Assembly (NCBI GenBank): GCA_013297865.1
Contig: JAAFIP010000010.1
Coordinates: 62,001 to 126,000 of the forward strand
Source of the DNA: Polaromonas sp.
Lineage (GTDB): Bacteria > Pseudomonadota > Gammaproteobacteria > Burkholderiales > Burkholderiaceae_C
DNA: 64,000 bases
Direction of reading: 5' to 3'
Shown here: in pieces, positions 18,293-27,018 of the stretch
How positions within the stretch are numbered: position 1 is the stretch's first letter
Layout of the letters: every line of letters begins with the position of its first letter
Notes under the pieces: model-generated
Database searches by the model: none
What the model was told of the DNA's origin: nothing
The model's input: the letters and a program-made list of their open reading frames with translations, nothing else
Program-made: the position numbers and the translations under genes

Positions 18293-19306
18293 CTAGCGCA
18301 GACCCGCCACCACGCCTTTGCCTGCGTTGCCCAAGGGCACAAAACCCGCCTGCCGCGCCTGCGCATCGCCTTGCGCGACAGCGGCTTGCACAAAAGGCTG
18401 CGCGCTCTTGCGGCCCGCTTTGGGCGCTACAGGCATCAAGGCGTAGGCAATGGAAGCCATCGGATAAGCACCAGGACTTGCCACACCATCCAGATCGGCC
18501 GAGTTGCTGTCCTGCGCCCACACGGCGCGCTCCATGGCTTCCGCAATCGATGCAGCGCTGGGGGCAATGCTCTTGCCGGACGCATTGACCAGTTCTGCCA
18601 CCACCAGGCCTGCTTTTTGCGCAGCGCCCAGCGCGTCGTAGCCTATGGCTCCAGGTGTAGCTTTCACCATGTCGATCAAAGCCGCACCGCCGCGTGCGCC
18701 CCTGCCGTGACTGAGGTTGAGGTTATTCGTTGCAGCGATGCTGCGACGCCATTTGCTGTTGGCGCGCGACAGATAGCCGGAAAAAATATAGGACTGCCCA
18801 GAGCCGTCCGCGCGCCAGACAGGCACGATGGGTTTGTTGGGCAAACTCACGCCCGGATTGGCTCCAGCGATCTGCGAGTGGTTCCAGCTCGTGATGGAGC
18901 CCTGGTAGATGTCAGCCAATATATCGCCATTGAGCTTGATGGTTTTGCCGCCCAGCTCAGGCAAATTGACCACCACCGCCACGGCAGCGCCTACCAGGGG
19001 CACCTGGCGCAGACCTGCCTGGCGCAGCGCGGGCGCAGTCAGGGGCACATCGCTGACGCCAAAGTCCACGCTCTGCTCGGTGGCACGCGCCACGCCCACA
19101 GACGAACCGCTGGCTTCATAGCTGACACCGCCAGACGCCACGCCAAACTGGCCCGACCAGCTGGCCATGAGTTCACGCACCGAGGTCGCGCCCGTGCCCA
19201 GCACCTGAGCATGGGCCTGGTTTGCACACAGCACCATCGCCAGTGCGCTGCACAGTACCAGGCCAGCTTTGCGCATGGCGGATAGGGAAGTGGATAGGTT
19301 GTGCAT
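18293..19306 (-). CDS. PstS-like phosphate ABC transporter substrate-binding protein (orphan)
   Basis: 337 aa with signal peptide about 1-33 (ending NQAHAQ). PstS-type phosphate-site features: GTGATSV near 37-43, EASGSSVGVARA near 64-75, DFGVSDVPL (81-89), VWRADGSGQSYIFSGYL near 162-178, and HGRGARGGAALIDMVKATPGAIGY. It binds phosphate or a similar oxyanion in the periplasm. No pstCAB, phoU or phoB lies beside it and the neighbours are unrelated, so it is an orphan receptor. No clear Pho box was found upstream. Confidence 0.88.
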   Translation of the reverse strand: MHNLSTSLSAMRKAGLVLCSALAMVLCANQAHAQVLGTGATSVRELMASWSGQFGVASGGVSYEASGSSVGVARATEQSVDFGVSDVPLTAPALRQAGLRQVPLVGAAVAVVVNLPELGGKTIKLNGDILADIYQGSITSWNHSQIAGANPGVSLPNKPIVPVWRADGSGQSYIFSGYLSRANSKWRRSIAATNNLNLSHGRGARGGAALIDMVKATPGAIGYDALGAAQKAGLVVAELVNASGKSIAPSAASIAEAMERAVWAQDSNSADLDGVASPGAYPMASIAYALMPVAPKAGRKSAQPFVQAAVAQGDAQARQAGFVPLGNAGKGVVAGLR

Positions 19307-19447
19307 AGTCAGAATCTCCAGACGGTCAAGTGATCCGTCGTTACCATTGCCCCCAGAATGGAAGCGCAGGCATGCAGCTTAATGACTTGTAGAAGCCCGG
19401 CGAGGACAAAAAGTGAAAAAAAATGCTTTTTGCGCAAAAATTCCCCA

Positions 19448-20362
19448 TCAGTTGCGCTTCGTGCCTACAGAACCTCGAAAACAGCCCAAGGTGTACGGAT
19501 ACTCTTTGGTGAAGTGGTAGTGGTAGGTGCTGCGTTTTTCGCCATCGATTTCCACCTCATGGGTATGGCCATGGCATTCGTCCAGGTCGGCATTGGTCAG
19601 CACTTTGCCGCCCTCGCCTTTGAGGCCGAAAATGGGAAAACCATCCAGCATATAGCCCATCAGGCTGCTGTGCTGGCCTGCATCTCCCTGCGGGTCTTTG
19701 AGGCAGGCAGAGTAGTCGTGGTAGTGGTAGCTGCCGTTGCGCTCGGGGTGGCCGTTGCAGCTGTCCTGGATCTCATAAGCCGGTGCATCGCGCCCTGCCA
19801 GGTCAAAGGCGTTGAATATCGCCACACCGCTGAGCGCAAAGCCCACCATGCCCATCGGCACGCAGCCCGGCTGCGCGGCCATGGTGGGCTGGGCGGGCAG
19901 GCGCAGCAGCACACTGCGCTCGGCGATGCGGTTGGGGTTGCGGTCATAGGCATAGGCGGTGCTGCCGGGGCGGATGGGGAACTCACCACTGGCATGCGTA
20001 GGCAGGTTGTTGGCGCGCACCACACGCTGGGCCTGCGTGCCTGTGCCCTCCAGCGTCACGCTGATCTGCGCGTTGGGCCACAGCACCTGGCCTTCCACTA
20101 CGGGCTTGGCCTTGGGGTCCCAGTAGCCGTCCTTGATCCACTCGCCCGCGCGGTGCGCGCCACCGCCACCGGGAAAGCGGGTGTTGCAGGCCATTACATA
20201 GCCGCGCTGCGGGGTCTGGCTGATTTTGCCGTCGCCCAGGGGCAAAGTGTGGGCGCTGCCGTGGGCCAGGCTAGGCAACGGGATAGTGCCGATACATACC
20301 GCTGCCAGAGCCAGCAGGCTCGCTGCGAATGCACTGTGTCTGAATCTGCATTGCCTTGTCAT
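19448..20362 (-). CDS. Exported YHYH domain protein
   Basis: 304 aa from the ATG at 20362 (MTRQCRFRHSAF). Signal peptide about 1-34 (AASLLALAAVCIGTIPLPSLAHG). The YHYH signature appears as GSYHYHDYSACL near 214-225 and again as STYHYHFTKEYPY near the C-terminus, with MLDGFPIFG between, the hallmark of PF14240. Rich in His and Cys pairs, so metal binding is possible. Function unknown. Transcribed divergently from the alpha/beta hydrolase gene across 103 nt. Confidence 0.88.
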   Translation of the reverse strand: MTRQCRFRHSAFAASLLALAAVCIGTIPLPSLAHGSAHTLPLGDGKISQTPQRGYVMACNTRFPGGGGAHRAGEWIKDGYWDPKAKPVVEGQVLWPNAQISVTLEGTGTQAQRVVRANNLPTHASGEFPIRPGSTAYAYDRNPNRIAERSVLLRLPAQPTMAAQPGCVPMGMVGFALSGVAIFNAFDLAGRDAPAYEIQDSCNGHPERNGSYHYHDYSACLKDPQGDAGQHSSLMGYMLDGFPIFGLKGEGGKVLTNADLDECHGHTHEVEIDGEKRSTYHYHFTKEYPYTLGCFRGSVGTKRN

Positions 20363-20465
20363 GCGTAGAGTATGGCAAGAAAGACTGTGTCTGGTATGTC
20401 GCAAAAGTAAATCTATCCAGCCCACACTGCCACACACCGCCCTACACCACCCCCAACGCGCTACC

Positions 20466-21287
20466 ATGCCCCGTATGAAAACCCTTTTGATTGTGATCGC
20501 TGGCAGTGTGCTGGCGCTGTATGCCGCTGGCATGACCTGGCTGTGGTTCCAGCAGGAAAAGCTGCTGTTCCAGCCCACCGTGCTGCCTGCGGACTATGTG
20601 CTGTCGCGCCACAGCGATGTGCGCGAGGTGACGGTGGCAGTGCCGGGCGCGCAGCTGTCGGGGCTGCACCTGCAGACCCCTGGTGCCAAGGGTGTGGTGT
20701 TTTTTCTGCATGGCAATGGGGGCGATGTCAGCACCTGGTTTATCGACCCAGAGTTTTACCGCCAGGCGCGCATGGATGTGGTGATGATTGACTACCGCGG
20801 CTATGGCAAAAGCACGGGCGCCATCAGCTCGGAAGCCCAGCTGCGCAGCGATGTGCGCGCCGTGTGGCAACATTTTGCGCCGCAGTATGCCGACAAAAAA
20901 GTGGTGCTGCTGGGCCGCTCGCTGGGCACCGCGCTGGCCGCCGGCCTGAGCGTGGAGCTGGCTGAACAGGGCAAGCCGCCTGACGCTACGCTACTGATCT
21001 CCGCCTACCAGAGCATGCTGCAGATGGCCACGCAGCACTATCCTATCGTGCCGCATGCGCTGGTGCGCTACCGGCTGCATACGGACCAGGCAGTCTCGCG
21101 CATCCGCAGTCCGCTGTGGCTGATCCATGGCGAGCAGGACGAGCTGATTCCGCATGCGCACAGCCTGGCACTGCACAAGCTAGCGCCGCAGGCGCGCCTG
21201 GTGCTGATCCCCGGGGCGGGGCACAATAATCTGCAGATGTTTGACAGCTATCTCAAAGCCGTGCGCGCGGTGCTGGACAGCGTGTAG
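20466..21287 (+). CDS. Membrane-anchored alpha/beta hydrolase
   Basis: 273 aa. N-terminal hydrophobic anchor (LLIVIAGSVLALYAAGMTWLWF), then the FQQEKLLFQP motif typical of YqiA/BEM46-like (COG1073) hydrolases. Oxyanion region FFLHGNGGD, DYRGYGKS, nucleophile Ser in LLGRSLGTALA, acid in IHGEQDELIP and His in GAGHNNL. A second Met at 20475 (MKTLL) is an equally plausible start. Substrate unknown, probably an ester or thioester. Confidence 0.88.
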   Translation: MPRMKTLLIVIAGSVLALYAAGMTWLWFQQEKLLFQPTVLPADYVLSRHSDVREVTVAVPGAQLSGLHLQTPGAKGVVFFLHGNGGDVSTWFIDPEFYRQARMDVVMIDYRGYGKSTGAISSEAQLRSDVRAVWQHFAPQYADKKVVLLGRSLGTALAAGLSVELAEQGKPPDATLLISAYQSMLQMATQHYPIVPHALVRYRLHTDQAVSRIRSPLWLIHGEQDELIPHAHSLALHKLAPQARLVLIPGAGHNNLQMFDSYLKAVRAVLDSV

Positions 21288-21302
21288 TCGTCCCGCGCAG
21301 GG

Positions 21303-22079
21303 TTACTTGCCCACCAGGTCGGCCAGTTTTTTCGCGGTGAACTGGTCTTGCTTGGCGGCGTTGTCGGGCACGCAGTCGGGCACCGTGTTTTGCGCTTCAG
21401 AGAGCTTTTCAATCGCCTGCCACAGCAGCGCAATCTGCGCCTCCTGGCCGCTGGCGTTGTCGATCAGGCCGCGCATGGCGGTGGACAGCGGGTCGTCCTC
21501 CAGCGTGATGCCGTAAGCAGAAAACTTCTTCTCGCTGTTGGTGACATCGGCGCTGTGGCCGTCTTTGGACGGGATGATGCGCGCCGGGATGCCCACGGCC
21601 GTGGCCCCTGCAGGCACGGGCTTGATGACCACGGCGTTGCTGCCGATCTTGGCCCCGTCGCCTACCTCAAAGCCGCCCAGCACCTTGGCCCCGGCGCTGA
21701 CCACTACGTCCTTGCCCAGGGTGGGATGGCGCTTGGCCCCTTTGTACAGCGAGGTGCCGCCCAGGGTGACGCCTTGGTAGATCGTGCAGCCGTCGCCGAT
21801 CTCGGCGGTCTCGCCCACGACCACGCCCATGGCATGGTCAAAAAAAACGCGCTCGCCGATCTTGGCGCCGGGGTGGATTTCGATGCCGGTCAGGCCGCGC
21901 GCGATATGCGAGATAAAGCGGCCCAGCCATTTGAAGCCGTGCGTCCAGCACCAGTGGGCACGACGGTGCAGCACCAGCGCATGCAGGCCGGGATAGCAGG
22001 TGAGGACCTCCCAAGTGCTGCGGGCAGCCGGGTCGCGGTCGAGGATGCATTGGATGTCGGAGCGCAGTCGTGAAAACAT
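21303..22079 (-). CDS. cysE: Serine O-acetyltransferase (CysE)
   Basis: First step of cysteine synthesis: serine plus acetyl-CoA to O-acetylserine. 258 aa from the ATG at 22079 ([21 protein letters not shown]). Left-handed beta-helix of hexapeptide repeats about 65-185, with the catalytic [16 protein letters not shown] and GVTLGG motifs. The C-terminal tail (about 60 residues after AVGIPARII) is longer than usual and ends LADLVGK. trmJ lies 17 nt upstream on the same strand; trmJ-cysE adjacency suggests co-transcription. Confidence 0.95.
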   Translation of the reverse strand: MFSRLRSDIQCILDRDPAARSTWEVLTCYPGLHALVLHRRAHWCWTHGFKWLGRFISHIARGLTGIEIHPGAKIGERVFFDHAMGVVVGETAEIGDGCTIYQGVTLGGTSLYKGAKRHPTLGKDVVVSAGAKVLGGFEVGDGAKIGSNAVVIKPVPAGATAVGIPARIIPSKDGHSADVTNSEKKFSAYGITLEDDPLSTAMRGLIDNASGQEAQIALLWQAIEKLSEAQNTVPDCVPDNAAKQDQFTAKKLADLVGK

Positions 22080-22096
22080 GCAGATAGTGTACTGTT

Positions 22097-22930
22097 TTAG
22101 TCGGAATTGCGCCGTGCGTGCACTGGTGGTGTGGACTGCAGCAGGGTTTTGGCCACGCCGCGCAGGATGTGGATTTCTTCCTCGCGCAGCTGGGCGCGGT
22201 TGAGCAGCGCGTTCAGGCGCGGCATGAGCTTTTTGGGTGCGGCTGGGTCCAGATAGCCCAGATGTACCAGGGCCTGTTCCCAATGCGCCAGCAGCCCGCC
22301 AACGGCCTGCGCATCGGCCAGCGCGGCAGGCCTGTCACTGAGCGGCAGCGCAAAGCCGCCCAGCGCCTGACGCCATTCATAAGCCACCAGCTGCACCGCG
22401 CTGGCCAGGTTGAGCGAGCCGAATTGCGGGTTGGTGGGAATGCTCAGCGCCGCGTGGCAGCGGTAGACATCTTCATTACTCATGCCAAAGCGCTCGGAGC
22501 CAAACAGAAAGGCCATGCGGGGTGCTGCAGGCAGTGCGTGGGGCTGCTCTGCAGGCTGTGCAGGCACTGTTTTATGCACCAAATCGGCCTCCAGCCCAAT
22601 AGAATATCGCGGGAGCAGCTCTCTTTTTTGTAGCAATTCAAAATACGCTCGGGGTGCGTAGGTCGGCGGCCCGAAGTCGCGCGCGGTCATCGCCGTGGCG
22701 CACAGATGGTCCACACCGTCCAGCGCTTCGTCCAGAGTGTCGACAATGCGGGTCTTGTCCAGCACATCATTGGCCCCGCTGGCGCGCTGTATGGTCTCTT
22801 CGCGGCGCAGCACATTGGCCCAGCGCGGCGCCACCAGCACCATCTCGTCAAACCCCATCACCTTGAGCGCCCGCGCGGCGGCGCCTACGTTGCCAGCATG
22901 GGAGGTGTTGATGAGGATGAAGCGGGCCAT
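22097..22930 (-). CDS. trmJ: tRNA (cytidine/uridine-2'-O-)-methyltransferase TrmJ
   Basis: SPOUT methyltransferase modifying the ribose at position 32 of tRNAs. N-terminus [33 protein letters not shown]; knot motifs [14 protein letters not shown] and [17 protein letters not shown]-terminal extension ending ILRGVAKTL, as in the family. At about residues 98-116, between [18 protein letters not shown] and [13 protein letters not shown], repeat R5 is translated in-frame ([15 protein letters not shown]), enlarging a loop that is short in E. coli TrmJ. 277 aa against about 246 in E. coli. Confidence 0.92.
   Translation of the reverse strand: MARFILINTSHAGNVGAAARALKVMGFDEMVLVAPRWANVLRREETIQRASGANDVLDKTRIVDTLDEALDGVDHLCATAMTARDFGPPTYAPRAYFELLQKRELLPRYSIGLEADLVHKTVPAQPAEQPHALPAAPRMAFLFGSERFGMSNEDVYRCHAALSIPTNPQFGSLNLASAVQLVAYEWRQALGGFALPLSDRPAALADAQAVGGLLAHWEQALVHLGYLDPAAPKKLMPRLNALLNRAQLREEEIHILRGVAKTLLQSTPPVHARRNSD
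22583..22638 (+). repeat. Dispersed repeat copy R5 (in-frame inside trmJ)
   Basis: GGCCTCCAGCCC left arm and the core GAATATCGCGGGAGCAGCTC are intact. The repeat runs antisense to the gene and is read as an open frame on the complementary strand. Confidence 0.92.
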
Positions 22931-22992
22931 GGTTACAAGGGCGGTGGCGGTGCAGGGCTGAGGTAGGAGCTAACGCTAAAAGCGCAAAAAGA

Positions 22993-24027
22993 CTATGCAA
23001 ACCCAGCCAGGCGCTTGAGGCCTTGCCATTGCTGGCTCCAGAAGCCGCGCCCGTAGTCGCGCCCTTGCTCCACCTGGTCGCGCACGCCGGTGGCATCGAA
23101 GCGTTTTTCGTAGTTGGCGGTGCCAAACAGCGAATCCCACCAAGGCAGCAACACGCCGAAGTTGTGTCCTCCGAGAATGGCCCCCACGCTTGCCACTTCG
23201 TGTGCTGCGCTGCCCCCCATGGGGGCCTTCGCGCCTTGGGGCGGCCCGGCGGCGCTCAATTTACCAGGCGACTCATGCCCAATGCCAATCGCATGGTGCA
23301 GTCGGTGAAAGCGCGGGCTGACCCACAGGCGCTCGCCGATGGGGCCAAACCAGATCTTCAAATTGCCGTGCTGAAAGCTTTCGCTGAGCTGGGAAAAAGC
23401 CACCAGGGCCACAAACTGGCCGGGGGCCACGCCGATGATCTGCGCTGACAGCACCAGGATGGTGTCCACAATCACATCGTCGAGCAGGTGGTTGCGGTTG
23501 TCGCTCCACACCGTCATCTGGCGCTGGGCATGGTGCAGGCTGTGCAGCTTCCACCACCAGCCAAACTGGTGCTGGCCGCGGTGAATCCAGTAGGCAATCA
23601 GGTCCAGCACCACCAGATACGCCACAAAGCTCAGCAGCGCGTTGCCCGAGATGCCCAGCACCTGGTCCAGATGAAACCCGCTGATGCCCTGCTGGCGCAG
23701 CGCGCCAAAGGCCATGTCAAACAGCGGGTCCACCGTGAAAAACAAGGCCACACGAAACAGGCCCAGGCGGTGGATCAGGGTATAGAGCACATCGGTGCGG
23801 ATAGTGGCTCTGTCCGTCACCGGCTCCACTGGCCACAGCCGCTGCATCGGCACCAGCACGGCCACGATGATGACTATCTGCACGATGCCCACCAGCAGCC
23901 AACCCGTGCCTTCAAACCCCACCTCGAGCAGCGCGCCCAGCCCCAGGTGGAACATCAGCGGCTGCACCACCGCCTCAAACAGCCCCTGCTGCACTTGCGC
24001 AAAAAGATTCACCACCGTGTCGATCAT
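22993..24027 (-). CDS. Sterol desaturase / fatty acid hydroxylase superfamily membrane protein
   Basis: 344 aa di-iron membrane oxygenase of unknown substrate. Four or five hydrophobic segments; histidine boxes HRGQH (about 148-152), HSLHHA (about 162-167) and HRLHH (near 244-248), and a late HNFG. A segment at about 258-283 (SAAGPPQGAKAPMGGSAAHE) is encoded by a GC-rich dispersed repeat inserted between the third box and GGHNFGVLLPWWDSLFGT. The iron-binding motifs are all present, so the protein may still function. Confidence 0.9.
   Translation of the reverse strand: MIDTVVNLFAQVQQGLFEAVVQPLMFHLGLGALLEVGFEGTGWLLVGIVQIVIIVAVLVPMQRLWPVEPVTDRATIRTDVLYTLIHRLGLFRVALFFTVDPLFDMAFGALRQQGISGFHLDQVLGISGNALLSFVAYLVVLDLIAYWIHRGQHQFGWWWKLHSLHHAQRQMTVWSDNRNHLLDDVIVDTILVLSAQIIGVAPGQFVALVAFSQLSESFQHGNLKIWFGPIGERLWVSPRFHRLHHAIGIGHESPGKLSAAGPPQGAKAPMGGSAAHEVASVGAILGGHNFGVLLPWWDSLFGTANYEKRFDATGVRDQVEQGRDYGRGFWSQQWQGLKRLAGFA
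23180..23254 (-). repeat. Second dispersed repeat type, copy 1 (in-frame in the sterol-desaturase-like gene)
   Basis: Shares CCCCCACGCTTG, CACTTCGTGT, a CCCCC/GGGGG hairpin and CTTGGGGCGGCCCGGCG with the copy at 46068-46155. Confidence 0.85.
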
Positions 24028-24042
24028 CGGGCACTGGCTGCG

Positions 24043-24951
24043 CTACTGCAGCGGGTGGGTGGCATACCAGGCCTTGTAGTCGGGGTGGTGGCGCAGGGTG
24101 GTAAAGCAAAAGCCTTTTTCTTTCAGGCCCACAATCAGCGGCTCCAGCACGGCTGGGGCCCAGGGGTCTTTGCGGCTCCAGATGCCCAGGTGGGCCATCA
24201 GGATGTCGCCTGCCTTGATGTCGCGCAGGGCTTTTTTCAGCAGCGCGTCGTTGCTGGCGCTCTCGCTGGGCAGCTCGTCACCCAAAAAGCCTGCAGGCGC
24301 CCAGCCCACATGCTTGTAGCCGCAGGCCTCGGCAACCTCCAGCAGCTTGCGCGAGGTTTTGCCACCGGGCGCGCGCCACACAGGCAGGGCTTTTTTGCCG
24401 GTGAATTCTTCAATCCGTTCTTTCGCCTGGTCAATCTGGGCGCAGTATTTTTTGGGCTCCCAGGTGAAGCTGCGTCCGGCCAGACCGCCCGCGCTGGGCT
24501 GCACCACAAAGGCCGGGGCGATGCCTTTGACATCACCCTTCCAATAGACATGGTCCCAGGTGTGGGAGGCGAAATCATGGCCTTCCTGGCCGCGCTGCGC
24601 CCAGAACTTCTGGCCCCACTCAAAGCTCATGCTGTCCTTGCCGTCTTTGGTGCGCTCGTTGGCCACAAAGAAGGTGACCTTGACCTGGTGTTTGTTGAGG
24701 ATGTCGGCCATCAGGGGCGCGACCTCCATATGGCCGGTGTCCAGCGTAAGGTACAGCGGCTTGTCGCAACTGGGCGCAGGAGCCACCGGGGGTGCAGGCG
24801 GCGCGGCCTCGGTCTTTTTCTTGCCAAACAACTGGGCCTGCGCGCCCATCGACAGGGCGCAGGCAGCGATCAGGCACACCGCCTTGAGCGGGGCAAGTGC
24901 TGGTGCGGCGCGTTTACTGCCGGCCTGCGTGGTCAAGTGTCCAGACTCCAT
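24043..24951 (-). CDS. Exported polysaccharide deacetylase (NodB-like) family protein
   Basis: 302 aa. Signal peptide about 17-40 (LKAVCLIAACALSMGAQA). NodB fold: first motif TLDTGHMEVAPLMADIL near 68-83, second motif SHTWDH near 127-132, then WRAPGGKTSRKLLEVAEACGY and DILMAHLG. The usual first motif is TFDDG; here the second Asp is Thr (TLDTG), but one Asp and the two His remain. It probably acts on a cell-surface glycan. The gene start overlaps the 3' end of the beta-propeller gene by 38 nt, suggesting coupling. Confidence 0.88.
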   Translation of the reverse strand: MESGHLTTQAGSKRAAPALAPLKAVCLIAACALSMGAQAQLFGKKKTEAAPPAPPVAPAPSCDKPLYLTLDTGHMEVAPLMADILNKHQVKVTFFVANERTKDGKDSMSFEWGQKFWAQRGQEGHDFASHTWDHVYWKGDVKGIAPAFVVQPSAGGLAGRSFTWEPKKYCAQIDQAKERIEEFTGKKALPVWRAPGGKTSRKLLEVAEACGYKHVGWAPAGFLGDELPSESASNDALLKKALRDIKAGDILMAHLGIWSRKDPWAPAVLEPLIVGLKEKGFCFTTLRHHPDYKAWYATHPLQ

Positions 24952-25900
24952 GGGGTGATCGTCCTACGTTGATTTGCCTGACAATTTTTTTGCTCTCGAT
25001 GTCAATCACGGTGAGCTTTTTGGCCCAGCGTGAGGTCACCAGCAGCAATTTTCCGTCAGCCGACACATCCATGCAATCGGGCCCGCCGGGCGCGGCAAAA
25101 CTGCCCACCACCTCCATGGTCTGGGTGTCGATCTTGCTGATGGTGTTGGCCACGCGGTTGCTCACAAACACATGGCGCTTGTCGCCCGCGGCGCGAAACG
25201 CATGCGCGCCGCGGCCGGTTTTGATGGTCTTGGACAGCTTGGGCTCACGGCCCGAGACGTCAAACACCTGCACGCTGTCGCTGCCGGTCAGGCCCACCAG
25301 CACGAAGCGGTCATCCGGCGTGACATACACGTCCGCAGGCATCTCGCCTGTGGGGGTGCGCCAGCGGATGGTCTGGGTGGCCAGGTCTACCGCCACCAGC
25401 TCGTTGCTGTCCTGCATGCTGCTGTAGACGGTGGTGGATTTGCTGTCGATCCACAGATGGCTGGGGGTTTTGCTGGTGGCAATCCGCTTGGCCAGCGCCA
25501 AGGCGCTGCCGTCCCAGCGGTAGATGTCGATATGGTTCAAACGGTTAGCGGCCGTGACAAACCACTTCATGTCGGGCGAGAAGCGCAGGTGGTAAGGGTC
25601 CAGAATGCCTTTGATGGTGCGCTGGACCTGGGCGGTTTTGGGGTCCAGGAAAAGCAGCGAATCACCCCCTGCGTTGGCCACGATCAGCGATTTTTCGTCA
25701 GGCGTGAGGTACAGGTGATGCGGCTCTTTGCCAGTGGGCAGGCGCTGTGTTTCGCTCCAGGTGACAGGGTCGATCACGCTGATGCTGGCATCGAGCGAAT
25801 TGAGCACGAAAATGGGATGGGCAACAGTGCTGGCCTGAGCCCACACAGCCAAAGAGCACAGCAGGCTGGCAAGCCCCAGATTGAAACGGCTAATCAACAT
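24914..25900 (-). CDS. Exported YncE-like beta-propeller protein
   Basis: 328 aa from the ATG at 25900 (MLISRFNLG) with signal peptide about 1-24. Contains YVTN-type beta-propeller repeats: FVLNSLDASISVIDPVTW, LYLTPDEKSLIVANAGGDSLLFLDP, VYVTPDDRFVLVGLTGSDSVQVFDVSG and VFVSNRVANTISKIDTQTM. Likely periplasmic scaffold or binding protein. The overlap with the polysaccharide deacetylase gene downstream suggests a shared envelope function; nothing more specific can be read. Confidence 0.85.
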   Translation of the reverse strand: MLISRFNLGLASLLCSLAVWAQASTVAHPIFVLNSLDASISVIDPVTWSETQRLPTGKEPHHLYLTPDEKSLIVANAGGDSLLFLDPKTAQVQRTIKGILDPYHLRFSPDMKWFVTAANRLNHIDIYRWDGSALALAKRIATSKTPSHLWIDSKSTTVYSSMQDSNELVAVDLATQTIRWRTPTGEMPADVYVTPDDRFVLVGLTGSDSVQVFDVSGREPKLSKTIKTGRGAHAFRAAGDKRHVFVSNRVANTISKIDTQTMEVVGSFAAPGGPDCMDVSADGKLLLVTSRWAKKLTVIDIESKKIVRQINVGRSPHGVWTLDHAGRQ

Positions 25901-26109
25901 CACATCCCATACAACAAATAGCGCTGGGCTCATGCCTGAAACAGCACAGCCCGCAACCCTGTAGTGTACCCGCTGGGCCCTGCAAGGCAGGCCCTGCGCA
26001 CAAGTAACACTGCAGATTGCATAGCTTTCGCACGGCGGCGCTGCAGGGCCTGTCGCGCCTGTATCGCATTAGCCCTGCTGCGCCCTGATCCTGCGCCACA
26101 ATGCGGTGT

Positions 26110-26910
26110 ATGGAAAAAATCCTTGTCCACGGCGTATCGCTGGAGTGCCAGCGCATCTCTGGCAGCGCTGCGCTGGCGCCGATTGTGTTTTTGCACGAAG
26201 GCCTGGGCTCGGTGGCCATGTGGCGTGATTTTCCGGCCCAGGTGTGCGCCGCCACGGGCCGCGCGGGCATCGTCTATTCCCGCCGCGGCTACGGCCAGTC
26301 TGACCCGGTGCCCGATGTGCGTGGAGCAGGCCGCCTGCGCGCCGACTACATGCACCACGAGGCCTGGCAGGTGCTGCCCGCCCTGCTGGCCCAATGCGGT
26401 GTAGAGCGCCCGGTGCTGCTGGGGCATTCGGACGGTGCCACCATCGCCTTGCTGTATGCCAGCCGCTTTGCGCCAAGCGCCTGCATTGCCATGGCGCCGC
26501 ATCTGTTTGTCGAAGCGCTCAGCCTGCGCAGCATTGCCGCAGCGCGCACCGCCTACGAAACCACCGATCTGCGCAGCAAGCTCTCGCGCTACCATGCTAA
26601 CGTGGACTGCGCCTTCTGGCAGTGGAACGATGTGTGGCTGAGCGAGGCCTTTGCCAGTTTCAACATCGAGCAGGCATGCCAGACCATCCGCTGCCCGCTG
26701 CTGGGCATCCAGGGCCATGACGACGCCTATGGCACGATGGCGCAGCTGGATGCGCTGCGCAGCCATTTTTTAGATGAAAAGGGCTTGGAGGCCCATAAAA
26801 ATCCGCGGGAACAGCTATTAAAACTGGAGCAATGTGGACATTCACCGCATCGCGACCAACCCGAGAAGGTGACGCAGGCCGTGACGCAATTTGTGCAGTC
26901 GCTGCCCTAG
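26110..26910 (+). CDS. Alpha/beta hydrolase
   Basis: 266 aa from the ATG at 26110 (MEKILVHGVSLECQ). Oxyanion motif FLHEGLGSVAMW, SRRGYGQSDP, nucleophile Ser in LLGHSDGATIAL and His in CGHSPHRDQPE. Similar hydrolases act on esters or C-C bonds. Repeat R6 is translated in-frame at about 224-239 (KGLEAHKNPREQLLKLEQ), just before the catalytic His loop, in a part where relatives usually have only a short linker. The repeat copy is one of the most diverged in the window. Confidence 0.88.
   Translation: MEKILVHGVSLECQRISGSAALAPIVFLHEGLGSVAMWRDFPAQVCAATGRAGIVYSRRGYGQSDPVPDVRGAGRLRADYMHHEAWQVLPALLAQCGVERPVLLGHSDGATIALLYASRFAPSACIAMAPHLFVEALSLRSIAAARTAYETTDLRSKLSRYHANVDCAFWQWNDVWLSEAFASFNIEQACQTIRCPLLGIQGHDDAYGTMAQLDALRSHFLDEKGLEAHKNPREQLLKLEQCGHSPHRDQPEKVTQAVTQFVQSLP
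26781..26825 (+). repeat. Dispersed repeat copy R6 (in-frame inside an alpha/beta hydrolase gene, diverged)
   Basis: GGAGGCCCATAAAAATCC followed by GCGGGAACAGCTATTAAAA: the core with several substitutions. Confidence 0.75.
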
Positions 26911-26939
26911 CTTACAGATGCCTTTTTATGCAAAAAATC

Positions 26940-26989
26940 TGGCTCCAGCCCTATAGAATATCGCGGGAGCAGCTATTGAAATGATAGTG
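26940..26989 (+). repeat. Dispersed repeat copy R7 (between two alpha/beta hydrolase genes)
   Basis: TGGCTCCAGCCC left arm, core GAATATCGCGGGAGCAGCTA, right arm ATTGAAATGATAGT. Only about 120 nt downstream of R6. Confidence 0.93.
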
Positions 26990-27018
26990 TTTAATTCCTA
27001 TGTCCAGGAGACAAATCC

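Noticed and set aside
19358..20368. 336-aa plus-strand frame opposite the YHYH gene
   Set aside because: The minus strand encodes a signal peptide and YHYH motifs; the plus frame is the shadow.
22993..24027. Sterol-desaturase-like gene considered a pseudogene because of the repeat insertion
   Set aside because: Frame remains open through the insert and all His boxes and the C-terminal domain are intact.
23488..24972. 494-aa plus-strand frame across the desaturase and deacetylase genes
   Set aside because: Spans two recognised minus-strand genes in a His/Gln-rich shadow composition typical of antisense frames in GC-rich DNA.
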